Below are positions 33,344-44,390 of a DNA stretch of 64,000 bases, piece by piece (position 1 is the first letter of the stretch; the number at the start of each line of letters is the position of its first letter). A model generated the notes under the pieces. It was not told the origin of the DNA, ran no database searches, and saw nothing but the letters and a program-made list of their open reading frames with translations. A program made the position numbers and the translations under genes. Source of the stretch: Talaromyces rugulosus. Taxonomy: Eukaryota; Ascomycota; Eurotiomycetes; Eurotiales; Trichocomaceae. The DNA lies in assembly GCF_013368755.1 (NCBI RefSeq), contig NC_049566.1:4340001-4404000 (forward strand), given 5' to 3'.

Positions 33344-34415
33344 ATGACTCAAGCAACAAACGGACATTCAAAAAGACCCGCTGCCGCCAGCGGTCAGAGG
33401 TCATCCTGGAGTATGGAACGCTTCAAACTTCAGCACGACTATCGAAGCCGACTGCATCCAATCATCGCCCGATTTACTGGCTATCGTCAGCCGGGAGAAG
33501 AGCCGCCTTATGAGCCCCTCCCATTCCCACCGTTCATATGGCTTGATCGGATCCCGCTTCATTATGAAGTTTGGTTGCTTGCGTGGGTAGGAGCATTTGG
33601 CGGGATTCTTTTGATTGAAGCCATCATGTCCTCTAGTACGGCATTCCGTGATGTATATCATACCCCAACAATAATCACGTCCTTCGGTGCATCTGCAGTG
33701 CTTTTGTTTGGGGTAATTGAATCTCCAGTCGCACAGCCGCGGAACTTTGTCCTCGGCCATTTCATCTCCGCTTTGATTGGAACGTGTATCACGAGACTAT
33801 TTGTTCTCAATCGCCAATACCAAGGATATCTGGAGAACCGAGAATTCCACCCATCCACCTTCATCAATGGAGGTGTATCCATGGCCACTTCGTTGTTAGG
33901 CATGTTAATCACTGGAACCGCGCATCCTCCGTAAGTAATTCCTTTTTTTGTTTGACCTGCCTTTTGGAGCTGGCAATAACATCGCGGGTATTAATAAACG
34001 TAGTGCTGGCGCAACTGGCCTCAACGCTGCTGTACAGTCTGAGGTCGTGACTCTTTCGTGGCGTTACCTGCCCACAATGCTGGCATCGTCTCTCATCATG
34101 CTCGGGTGGGCCCTTATCATTAACAATGTTGGTCGTCGAAGATACCCACTGCACTGGTGGGCCGCTGGTCGGACATTCGTCTGTGTTCCTCAAGAGGATC
34201 AGTCTGAACCGAGTGCTCTTGAGGCAGGAAGAGCAGATACTGAATCCCATAAAAAAGAGGAAGAGGGCGTATTGAAACGTGAGAGTGTCGACGATAACGA
34301 ATTGAAGGAAGCAATGGGTCCTGAACCGGTACCTGGGAGCTCAACTGATCCTGGGCCGGCGTACTTGCAGGACATTCTGCATGCTAGTGAAGAAAACGTC
34401 AACAAAGATGGCTAG
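33344..34415 (+). CDS. HPP-family integral membrane protein
   Basis: Two exons, 33344-33930 and 34004-34415, with a 73 bp intron, give 332 residues. ATG 33344 (MTQATNGHSK) is chosen because the longer frame starts at a non-ATG codon. A hydrophilic N terminus is followed by four to five membrane segments. The family signature is present: 'ESPVAQPRNFVLGHFISALIG', then 'TGTAHPPAGATGLNAAV', the latter interrupted by the intron at the HPP motif itself. A last membrane helix 'LPTMLASSLIMLGWALIINNV' and a charged 80-residue tail follow. HPP proteins include plant plastid nitrite transporters (NITR2-type). The fungal substrate is undefined. The gene seems intact although it sits among broken genes. 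Confidence 0.87.
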
Positions 34416-35196
34416 AAAGGTTGCAGTTGTATGAAATAGCTTTTGAAGTCTACATCCATAGCCCAAAGTGAGTTTTGTTTTAAGTTTTAGACATATATTG
34501 ACTACACCTATCGGTAAAGCTATGCGCTCTGGTTAACCCACGAGAGCGTGCAAAACTGCATGTTTTATGTGGAGGGATCAGACTGCTGCAGCGCTGTAGT
34601 TGTTTTTTGACTGGAAATTCCGGGAACATTATAAAGCATCTCAAGAGACAGTCCAAGACATTTAGCATCCATTACAGACTTGGGATATAGAAATATTCCC
34701 TTCACTTTCGGCATATGGAAAGTGTCAGTCTCGGTTCTTCCGGTTCGTTCACGGAAGCGGCGGTACAACTTAGTCGATTACGTATGATGTAATTTGACAT
34801 TATCAGGCTCTTAGGCTAGACTTAATCCAACATTGCAAGCCTCCAAAATCCTATTTGACGAGAAGGAGCCCCGATTGGTTGGGGGAGGGGGTGGACAACG
34901 AGAAAAGAAGATCTTAATGGCCTAACGATTAAGGTGTAACTTTCTTTATAGTTATCTTAATGAATCGAAGTTAGGTTTCACATCATTCAAATGATAGAGG
35001 TCACGGAACCTCGGAAACTGATCATATAGTAGCTTCTGAGAAATACGGGGTTTTAAAAAAGTTAGGCTGATGCCTGATGACTGTTTAGGAGAATACTGTA
35101 ATCACTCACAAATAAATCCTCTCGAGCAACTGCAAACTTGGCATATAACATTTGAGTACACATCGAGGCAATACCTGGGACAATACCTTTGGTCGC
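34416..35196. other. Intergenic region
   Basis: About 780 bp between convergent genes. A G-rich tract occurs near 34883-34891. No gene was recognised. Confidence 0.3.
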
Positions 35197-35468
35197 CTAA
35201 TTTACTACCATATATGGCTGCCTGAAGTGATAAAAGGTTTTGCGGCAGGCTGGACAAAGGGCTTCGTATTCGCATAGCCATCTGTCAATGCAGTAAAGAT
35301 GAAATATATGGCCGCATGAGAGTTGGCGAAATGCAGAGCCATTCGTTAAAGGCTTCTCGCAAAATAAGCATACATCCGGACCGCAGCCTACGTAAGAAAC
35401 ATTTCCGTTAGAAATAGGTAACTCGGAGAAACAACGGGTTCGTGCCTTGTAGTGCCGCCAGGAGGTCA
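35197..35468 (-). CDS. RING-H2 finger protein, 5' end uncertain
   Basis: The frame encodes a well-formed RING-H2 finger: DVCLFCEKP, then LSCGHIFHLYCIDRWL, then LCPACRKTFYHFRQP, ending at a TAG. A strong acceptor (branch TTTCTAAC, then CTTACGTAG) ends at 35388, so the finger probably lies in a last exon 35197-35387. The upstream exon, probably starting from an ATG in the 35540-35560 area or at 35476, cannot be fixed. The beginning of the open frame is not ATG. All eight zinc ligands are present. Likely role: E3 ubiquitin ligase. It is a close relative of the RING gene at 31072-31547, which is on the same strand 4 kb away, suggesting a local duplication. Confidence 0.55.
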
Positions 35469-35768
35469 AAAAAACATGGCATCCCAGAAGTATTCAAATC
35501 ATATTTCCTTATTATGCCTTGTTGCGATTTTGAAGGGACAAAGACGTAGAGGACTTTCATAACTAAATAATTAGCTGGAAACCGGGAATAAAGATATAAC
35601 CCTAACAAAAGTGATGGTTCATTTCGTGCTTATATCACAAAACAATGTTAGCGTTCTCGGCAAAGGCGGCTCGAGCGGATAGATGTAAATTTGTAAGGAG
35701 CGTTAAATTCCTAGACTCTCACAACTTCTTTCAATCATACTCATGTGCATTAACTCATCTCAGCAGGA

Positions 35769-36829
35769 TTGGCGGAGAACTCTATCAATCTCGAAAACGG
35801 CAATCCTGCGCAAGATGTGCCTGATGTCAATGCCTCGACTGCACCAGCCGACGAATATGTAGCATTGAACCGTTTTATCTCGACAGCGGGCAGTGGCCGC
35901 CGCCTCTCATCTGCTGAAGGTTATATTGACGATGGAGATGACCAAATAAAGAAAAAGAGATTGTGGAAAATTTGGCACAAGTCCTCCACTGACTATGAGA
36001 CGGAAGAGGATGGCGGGTTTTCGGTCCCTGAAAAATGGCTTGAAACGGAAATCCATTCTGGCTTAAAAACCACGGATATAGAACCTCGTCGACGAAAATG
36101 TGGATGGAATGAACTATCTGCCGAGCGTCAAAATCCCTTCATTCAGTTTCTAGGTTATTTCCGCGGTCCAATATTGTATGGAAGAGACTCCCTTTGTCTT
36201 CCTCATTTCTGGTATCATGATGGAGAAGAATTATTAATGGTTACGGCAGTGATGGAGTGGGCAGTTTGCCTGGCGGGAGGTCTTCGGGACTGGATTGATT
36301 TTGGTGTTATCATTGGGATACTTATGCTGAATGCTTTGGTTGGTTGGTACCAGGAGAAGCAAGCAGCTGACGTCGTGGCGAGCCTGAAGGGTGATATCGC
36401 GATGAGGGCAGTTGTGATTCGCAATGATCATGAGGAAGAGATTCTTGCTCGTGAATTAGTTGTTGGTGATATTGTCCGTTTAGCCCTCGATCATATATAT
36501 CATGGGATTTGCTGTTGATGTGTATCCAATAGGTCATTCTCGAAGAGGGACGGGTGGTTCCTGCCGATGCTCTGCTAATCTGTGATTATGACAAGCCGGA
36601 AATATTTGGGAAACTCAAGGAAGTCCGGGCGGCGGTTGCTGACGAGGTTCTCCACGAAAAGCCAGGGGATGAGGAAGAGGCACGCAGTGGGAATTCGAAC
36701 AGGGGAAGATGCAACAAATTCCGTGGTAATAATAATAGCCGGGTATTACGGTACATAGCCAGTCCGTTTTGGTTTGCTAGCTCTGTAGCTAAAATACGGC
36801 CAGTACCAATGACGGAAGTACATACATAA
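35769..36829 (+). pseudogene. Plasma-membrane H+-ATPase (P3A) fragment, truncated
   Basis: The sequence matches the N-terminal quarter of fungal PMA1-type proton pumps: 'GWNELSAERQNPFIQFLGYFRGPILY', 'MEWAVCLAGGLRDWIDFGVIIGILMLNALVGWYQEKQAADVVASLKGDIAM', 'EILARELVVGDI', then after a 60 bp intron (36472-36531) 'VILEEGRVVPADALLICDYDKPE'. It ends about 30 residues later in unrelated sequence and a stop at 36829. The phosphorylation motif DKTGT, the nucleotide-binding domain and seven of the ten membrane helices are missing. The first intron appears unspliceable: where a GTAAG donor is expected after ILY the sequence reads GGAAGAG, so intron sequence is read through. The expected ATG-GCG-GAG start reads ATTGGCGGAG. 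I interpret this as a dead partial duplicate of pma1. Confidence 0.8.
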
Positions 36830-36901
36830 GTTGACCAACTTTGAACAGGGGTATGGAATGGGGGCGTGATTGAGCCTGTTACACCGTGAAAACAGATGAA
36901 G

Positions 36902-37759
36902 CTATCGTAGATAATCCTCCTCTTTCAACACACGTTTTCCAATCTCCGCCAACTCGTCACTCCACAGCGGATCCTTGGTGATACCGTGCTGGCACTGGTC
37001 AATCACGGCCGCTGCCAGCTCCGACACATGAACGCGCGGCGTATGGCCAAATATGTTAAATAGTGCCTTGACGACAGCGTCTGGAGTTGCCTTTGGTCCC
37101 GGGCTATCGATAGCCCCGGGTTTGGTAACGGTGACCTGTACACTATTACTGGGTGCAGTCTGATTGGCAAATTCGAGAAGGGCATTTTCCGTTCGACCCT
37201 AGTAAAATATCCATAGTTAAGCCATTATCACCCCATGAAAAGCAAAAGATAAAACCATACTCGCATGTGACGGTATTCTGCCAAATAAGGCAGCTCCTTG
37301 GTTTGGTCTCGCTCAATCAAAATGCCTGAAACATAAATAAAGCGAAATGGTTTGTTGGCCAGCGCAGCCATACTCTTTAGTGCGTGTATAGTGTAATCGT
37401 AACACACCGTCGTAACGTGCGCAAAGTCCATGTTTCTTGACTGCGATGGTGTAATTGCAAGGCTCCTTGACGTTCCGAGTCCAATCAGACCAGTGTATAT
37501 CGATACTATTATTGTAAAACGTAAGGGCCGCTTACCAGATGCATGCATCAGCACCTCGTATGACGGTCTGCAATGATTCCGGGTATTGGCTCGTCCAGTC
37601 CTCTAATACGAAGTAGTTCAGCTTGAAATTTTGCGGCGGTGGTTCCGGCATCTCTCGGCGAGTAATCGCAACAATAGAAGTGACAGCAGGGTTTCGCAGG
37701 GCTTGACGGAGGACTTCGCCGCCAACAAAGCCCGTTGCACCGACAATAACAAGCTTCAT
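36902..37759 (-). CDS. NAD(P)-binding Rossmann-fold protein (atypical SDR, HTATIP2/NmrA-like)
   Basis: Three exons: 37536-37759, 37261-37465 and 36902-37198 (minus strand), in phase, give 241 residues. The acceptor of exon 2 is placed so that 'ADACIW/SLAITPS' is continuous. The N-terminal nucleotide-binding motif MKLVIVGATGFVGGEVLRQAL fits GxxGxxG of atypical SDRs. 'DACIW', 'FIYVSGILIERD' and 'VTVTKPGAID' follow in the usual order. Such proteins are poorly characterised oxidoreductase-like or regulatory proteins. It sits 170 bp from a dead P450 on the same strand. It could once have belonged to the same metabolic locus. The frame is intact. Confidence 0.82.
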
Positions 37760-37929
37760 GTTGGGAAGTGATATAGTTAATATTTTTGTTACTATAGAGA
37801 AGAAAACTTGAACTCAAAAGTGTGTTGGGCTAAAGTTGGGTCATGTATGTATATATAGTCTGACTAGATATGTGTGGCGCAAATCCTCCACATTTTGGTC
37901 ACCTCGCATGATCAATCATATTCGACCAA

Positions 37930-39264
37930 CTAAAAAATAATTACTCGACGTGGAATTACTGGTCGAAACTGCACTACTGGCCCCTCTTTGCCGATAATAA
38001 AATAATCTTTGATCTTGTACTCGCCCGACGGTCCAACGCCCAGATGCTCCATTGCCGGGGCCAGGCGAACATCGTATAAGAACAGGACCCGCACAATAGC
38101 AAGATATAGTTCAAATAGCGCAACATTACGGCCAAGACAGCCTCTGGGACCGAGACTGAACGGAATAAATGCTTTCAGTTCCCACTTCTTCTTTTTCAAG
38201 CCACCGGGACGGGTCGTATTTAAATGGTTGCTGGAAATGCCGATTGCCATGATGTAGAGCGTATGTGGGCACATCGACTACAGTCCCTTCTGGGAGATAC
38301 TCACCCATGATAATTTGTCCGCCGGCGCAAACTTCGCGGGGGAGAAGCATGGGCACTGGTGGGCAAAGACGCATCGCTTCGTCAACGCAGGCTCATAAAT
38401 ACGCATTAGAGGTAAGCACTTGGCCGCTCGAAATCTCTTCCACAAAGCTGAAAGATGTCCGTATGGAATTTTTCAGTTTCTCGAGCACATCGGGATTGTG
38501 TACCAAGAAGTAGAAAATCGACGCGAGACTTGTGTTGGCTGTCTCTGATCCTGTTGTACTGTTAGCTGTATAGTTACACTCGGTAGAACAATGGTTTTAA
38601 TTATACCAGCTCCGAGCAACAAGGCCGACTCCCCCATAAGCTCCATCACAGAATAACCCTCGCCTGTATCGGGGTCCTTGGCTCGCTGCAGATAATGGAT
38701 AATATCCCTGCGGCCGTTACTATCATCTCCCAGGGCGAGACGCTGCTGAAGGCGCGTGCGGAGAAATCAAAACTGCTTCGCTCGTCTCTCCTTGTGAGCA
38801 CGCGTAAAGATCGTGAGATTGGATAGATTGAGTCGCCCGAGAATAGGCATTTGCCCGGTGATGTTGATGAAGCGGGAATTGGATGCCATTAGATCAAGGA
38901 AAACCGATGGTCGGGAGTTGTCGTGGTATGGAACGACTCCCCGAAGAGCAGCTCCCCAAGAGCATCGAAAATTGCATATGCAGACCATACACGCATGTCC
39001 GTGGGCGTTGACCAGTCGCTTTCTTTCTTTTCCGACGGCCCATCATCATCGTCGCCTAGAGCAGCGCACCAGATGTGGATTGCACTGATGATATACGGCT
39101 GCCCTTGACGTACTGCTTGCTCGGAAAAGGCATGGGACGTCACTCGGCGTTTGCGAGCATGGACCTTTTTGTCCCTTGCGCTGAAAATACTAATGCTGTT
39201 GAAGGCATTGTACCAAATGCTTTTGTTCACATTCGCTTTGGGGCTGTATATGCACGTTAACCGC
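37930..39264 (-). pseudogene. Cytochrome P450 pseudogene
   Basis: P450 sequence runs from 'SPKANVNKSIWYNAF' and 'KVHARKRRVTSHAFSEQAVR' through 'GESALLLGAGSETANTSL' (I-helix), 'DEAMRLCPPVPMLLPREV' (K-helix ExxR region), 'FKYDPSRWLEKEE' to the heme-binding 'PFSLGPRGCLGRNVALFELYLAIVRVL' and ends at a TAG (37930-37932). It is broken at four points: a one-base shift in a T-run near 38900; an in-frame TGA at 38767-38769; a TGA at 38393-38395, just before the K-helix; and a one-base shift near 38190, between the PERF region and the heme loop. A real intron at about 38554-38606 separates the two halves of the I-helix. The N-terminal membrane anchor is missing or undetectable. The heme Cys is still present, so decay is recent. 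Confidence 0.85.
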
Positions 39265-39561
39265 TTACTCTCCCTAGACGACGAGCCATGTGTCGGGACT
39301 CGGGGGCCATTATTCGCAACCCAGTGTCCTCCAGTCGTTTCTCATGTGAGGGCCCAGACTCTGCGTAAGCCGCCATTGTCTTTTTGACTTTTTGGTGATC
39401 GCCCTGCACGGTTCTATCCCCACGTGGAAACCGAAGAAGAATCGTGAATCAACAATCATGGTTCAACATGTCGAAAGAATCATATAACCCTCTGGCTGTT
39501 GCAGCAGGAAAACTCCCGCCATACGCCTGGAGAGCGTGACTCAGGATATCATGGCGTTCCT

Positions 39562-40792
39562 ATGACCGCTGTTCTCGGCGTCTTTGCTTTCCTTGCGCTG
39601 TCCTTTTATTTGACGAGAATATATGCAAAGCTTGTGATTGTTAGACGGTTAGGATGGGATGGCCGTACGTGTTTATTCTTCCTGTTTTGTTGTTAGAAAC
39701 TGCTGTTCACTTTGGGGCCTGTTCAAGTTTTGTGTACTTTGGGTGTGGTATGCAGTCGATATATTGAGAATTGTTACGCATCAACCATGCCGAACGTGAA
39801 GAACAGCTCGGTGCTATTTTGGATATTGTTTGTTTCGGAACAGGTATTTCTTTGTTCCCTAATTTGAGTTTGGACTTGTCCTCATAAATAACCACAGCTT
39901 CAATTAATGGGCCGCTTGGAAAGCATATGTGGAATATCACTCTTGCTCAATTCCTAGCAAACAACTTTGTCATCGTACGAAGCCCCACAGAGTTAAGTAA
40001 TAGACAGCTGCTAAAAGAGTCGAGGGCAGACAGGCTATATTATGCAAGTGACGGCCTCAGCCACTCTCGGCCTTATCAAACTCACAATTTTCCTCTTCTA
40101 CGCCGAGATCTTCTGGGTGCTTGAATGGTGTCGATGCGTGATCTATATTGGTGCCAGTATTAGTACCGCCTTCTATTTGTCCATAACCATCGTCCAGTTC
40201 TATTTCATGACGCCACGACCTGGAGAAAGCATGGCGAAACACTTTGGCGGGAATATGGCTGCGAGGGTGACCAGCTTGTCGATCCCAACCACCTCTGTTG
40301 GTCTAGCAATAGATATTTTGCTATTAATCGTGCCATTACTAGCGGTTTTCCAATTGCGTCTGGCGAAAAAGAAAAAGGTTCAATTACTTTTGACCTTTCT
40401 CATTGGTATTTTGTATGTCTCCGATCACTCTTCTGTAGCTCTCTCAGCCAATAACGAATGACAGTGCCATCCTTGGCTCGGTGTTAAGTCTTTGAAAATC
40501 AAGACATATGGGAATGCGGACTTGACTTATCACTTGATTCTCGTCAACTTTTTCATGTACGCACAGCCCTCAGCCCTCCCTCCCAAACTATCTTATTCTA
40601 ATTTGAGTTCATAGCTCCATCGAAATGATCTTCGGAATCTGCATCGCCTGTGCACCCCTCGTATCTCGCACTGCAAGATATCATCGCGGCAGTCTCTCTA
40701 CGGTCGCTCAGAGCCTCTCCATTTCTCCCCATTCGCTACCTTCGTTCGTTTCCCCCGTTAAGACCAAATCGTCCCAAAAGTCATCGAACTAA
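39562..40792 (+). pseudogene. Rhodopsin-domain (fungal PTH11-like/'integral membrane') protein, probably frameshifted
   Basis: The pieces match the fungal seven-helix 'rhodopsin domain' family: 'MTAVLGVFAFLALSFYLTRIYAKL..RRLGWDG' at 39562-39664, 'GPLGKHMWNITLAQFLANNFVI', then after a 55 bp intron (39975-40029) 'TGYIMQVTASATLGLIKLTIFLFYAEIF' and 'VGLAIDILLLIVPLLAVFQLRLAKKKK', then 'AILGSV' / 'SLKIKTYGNADLTYH' and 'SIEMIFGICIACAPLVS'. Between AILGSV and SLKIKTYG the frame shifts by one base near 40485. The exon containing 39728-39842 cannot be joined without a stop. The tail stops at TAA 40790-40792, while an in-frame Thr-rich continuation runs to 41044. An intact gene with unusual splicing is possible, but I favour early decay. 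Confidence 0.5.
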
Positions 40793-41044
40793 ACCCCTTC
40801 TTCCTCGGCCGAGGGAACTGGAGGAACCGACACGGAGATGAGTGGGTTCAAGAAGTGGCGTATACCTATATATAGGTCAACGAAATCCGAGGACAAAAGA
40901 GTGTGGTATAGCACCACTGATGGGACCAATGCGACAACGACGACGACGACTGTTACGACGGGGCACGGCACGGATACAACGGCGAAGAGTACTATTAAAG
41001 AGCAGCATAAACAAAGATATGATTCTCCAGAACAACATGTTTAG

Positions 41045-41500
41045 TAGATATTGGATTCAAATTCTGTATATAGTCTGTATGAATAAACGCATTCTTGGTA
41101 GAAATTAGAACGTTGACGCACTAAGACGATAGAGACTTCAAAACTACTAAATACGCATATCAATGTCACGCATCACCGCTTGTCATGTGCTGGCAATTGC
41201 CGTTCAAAAATAGGATGATTAAACTCGGGCGTTTTTTTAATCAATGGAAAGTTGAACTTTCAAATAGTCATAGGATAAACTAAGTAACAAGAATCTAAAT
41301 CCAACATGTATAACATTGGAAAGAAAGAAACAAAAAAGAGCCTCATATACAATCCTGATACAGCTCAACTGATCATAACAAGGAAACGCCATACTCCAAT
41401 GCAAATCAAAAACGGGTCAGTGACAATCCTGACTTGTGATCGTGGTATCGTTGCCTTTAATAACGAAAAAGAAAAAAAAAAAGAATTTCCAGTGCTGCTA
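41045..41500. other. Intergenic region
   Basis: About 450 bp, AT-rich, the 3' flank of klpA. It includes an A-rich tract at 41466-41482. No gene is seen. Confidence 0.35.
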
Positions 41501-44390
41501 TCAGTTCTGGATCTTGGCTACTCGCTTCGCTGTTCCAATGTGTGTATTGTGTACTTTTGTCGCGAACTTCAGACTCGTCAAGGTCTCTCCGAGGTGTGCT
41601 TGTAGAGGGCTAACCATGACAAACATCAAAGTTTTCGAGTTGCCGCCCAAGGAGAATTGCAGCAAATATGTGAGCTATAGGTGGTCAGCATGTGTTTACA
41701 AATACGAAAGTCATAACGAACCTTGCTGTTTCGGTATGGTATGTGGCCACCTTCTTTACCCTGGCCAAGGGCACCGATGACATCTCCCAAGCAGCTCAAG
41801 CTACGGTTGATATTTTGGGTTTCCTTCAGTCGTTCTCCAGTGGCACCACTGTGGCTGAGGCGTTCACTACCTGCCAGATCAACCAAGTTCAAGGTACCCT
41901 CACTCCTTTCACCCGTAATACTATTTTGGCCAATTAACCGCAAAATGAAGACAGAGTGTGACCGGGAGGATCGTTCGTTTGCTTTGGTGGCAGCGACGGA
42001 ACGATTGGACGCAGCTCGCTTGAGAATAGTTTCAACCATTTCAGGAGAATCCAGCGTCACCGTGTTGACGTCAGTGATGGTCGTTTTGCATCTTTGCATG
42101 TCGTGTCGGATCTCGTGTTTCTTCTTGTCTAATTCGTCTGCTTTTCCAAGGAGGTCATTCAGGTTTTCGTTGTAAACCTCCACAAAGTTTCCTTCCATTG
42201 TGTATGTCCATCCTTTCTCCTCCAAACTCTTTGCTGTATCGTAGATCTGATGGACAGCGCGAGGGATCATGCCGTCCTGCGACGACATCGTGTGCGTCTT
42301 GCCGCTACCTGTCTGCCCATAACAGAAGATGCATACATTGTAACCGTCGAGTGCACTTTGAACGAGTTGGCTAATCTCGTCAAATACATCGGCGTTCCTG
42401 CTTTCAGGGCCAAAGACGTGGTCAAAAGAGAAAGCGTTGTTTCGGCGGGAAACGATGCCCAGACTACTCTTTTCCTCGGGTCCCATGACCGAGATCTCTT
42501 TGCCTTCTTCCGCGTCGTCAGGGAATACAATTTGAGCAACATCAGACGGTGGTTCTGAGTTGAGTGGTGGTCGCACACGACAGAATACACGAATGTTGCC
42601 TTTCAATTCCTGCACTTGGTTGTGCAGTTTGCGACGAAGGGTTTCTTCCTTTAGCAATTTCTCCTTGGCTTCAGTTGTCTCCGCGAGGGCATCTTCCAAC
42701 TGCTGTTGAAGGCGTTCAAAGGCCTGTGACTGTTCTTGGCTTCCGGACTCCAAAAACTCAACGCGAGCCTTGAGAGCTCGGATGGAGGACTCAAGTGTAA
42801 CACTATTGCTGCTGACTGTGTCCAGGTTACTGCGAAGATCTCGGTTTCTGGTCTTTTCACTTTCGATATCGGCAAAGGCTGTTCGCAGCTCTCGTTGGAG
42901 TTTCTCAACCTCCCTGTCCTTGCTTACCATTTCCAGCTGCACACGCTGAGAGTCGAGAGCATTCTGCGAATTAACCTGGCTGATTTCGCGTTGAACTCGA
43001 GCGCGCTCATTTTCCAGATCACTCTCGAACCGCCGTCTTAATTCTTGAATTTCTGCCTGATGCTCCGATAAGACATTGCCGATTTGCTTCTGGCTTTCCT
43101 GCCTTATGGTCTCCGCTTCGATACGCATTCTTTGTTCCGACTCGTCCATTGCGATCTCTTGCTCTCTTTCGGAATCTCGAAGGGCGGCTTCAGTAGACGA
43201 GAGTTTGCCTTTCACAGCCTCCAGGTCAATGCGCAGCGTGCAATTAGCCTCCAAAAGCTTTTCACGGGTTTTCTCAAGCTCGTCGACTGTTGCTGTCAGA
43301 AAGAATCTTCAATTCAGCAAGTATAAAACTTACCTCTTGTCTTGTATAGATTAACGGCCTCCTTCATCGCATCGCTGCTTTGGCCGACCTCGGACATTTT
43401 ATTATAGAACGCTCCAAACATATCTTCGAAATGCTGAATCCGGTTGTCGTCGCAGGCTGTTACAGAAGAATGTTTGGTTAGAAACGGTTTTATCACTTTG
43501 TTGCCTCTTTTTGGGGAACTGGGTCTGCTAGGCGATGGGGATGGGGATGGTAGAGAAGTTGACTTTGAATGACAGGGCCCTCTGGCCATCATTGAGCGTG
43601 AGGGTACCTTGCGTGGTTTCTTTGCCAACATGGTTGGGGGCTTGGGTGGATCCATGGGTTCCTGCAATGACAGTTTACCCATCATACTACTTAACGACAC
43701 CTCTCGTTGCTGATCAGGTATTGTGTCGGGAGTGTAGGATGTGCTGGGTGAAGGGGTCCATTCCATTGTGCAATGGGGGTGCTTGTCATATGATCCTGGG
43801 GTAACTTGGAGAGCTTGATAAGAATGATGCGTACCCTTTCGTTTGCCAAGAACACTGTTGGGCGATTCCTCCTCATGGGTATCCAGTGATGTTTTGGGTC
43901 TTGAGATGGATGAGGCTCCTAAGCGCCGGGTGCCCATCGATGTCTGTGGTCTTGAAACAGGAGCCCTGGAGCTGGCGCCGACAGTCTGGGAGAATGTAGA
44001 GCCCGTATCCGTTCGTGGTTGCGTGGATCGTGATGATACGGACGACGACAATGAATTCGTTCGACCATGTTGTCTAGGTCCGCCGCTGGGTATCTTGGAC
44101 GTGGCATTTGCTGCTGTGGTCGGCTCTGCCATATAAATCAGTACTATGCCACAAAGACACCATTCAAGCACGCACTTGTGATCGACGATGGTTTGATGTT
44201 TGAGGTGGCAAAACCAGGGGCCTTGAGCCCAGATCGAGAGTTCGTCTTGGCCGAGTTCATCTCCGCGAGACCTTGTGGGATTCGTGATCTGGTTGATGAC
44301 CGAGAGTCCATCTAGATAGGCGCAATCAGTCAGTCAGCATGTGCGCATCCGGAAGCTCCAATTTCATACGTTGACAAAGTTCTCATCCAT
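41501..44390 (-). CDS. klpA: Minus-end-directed kinesin-14 (KlpA/Kar3/Ncd type)
   Basis: Five exons: 44370-44390, 44176-44311, 43334-44125, 41722-43292 and 41501-41674 (minus strand), in phase, give 897 residues. The first exon encodes only MDENFVN. A basic, Ser/Pro-rich tail ([29 protein letters not shown]) is followed by a long coiled coil at about residues 320-545. The neck-motor junction '[25 protein letters not shown]' is the hallmark of C-terminal-motor kinesin-14. The motor contains P-loop [10 protein letters not shown] near 645, switch I '[11 protein letters not shown]' and switch II '[10 protein letters not shown]', and ends '[13 protein letters not shown]'. In Aspergillus, KlpA acts in spindle function and opposes the BimC kinesin-5. 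It is divergent from the coronin gene. Confidence 0.94.
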
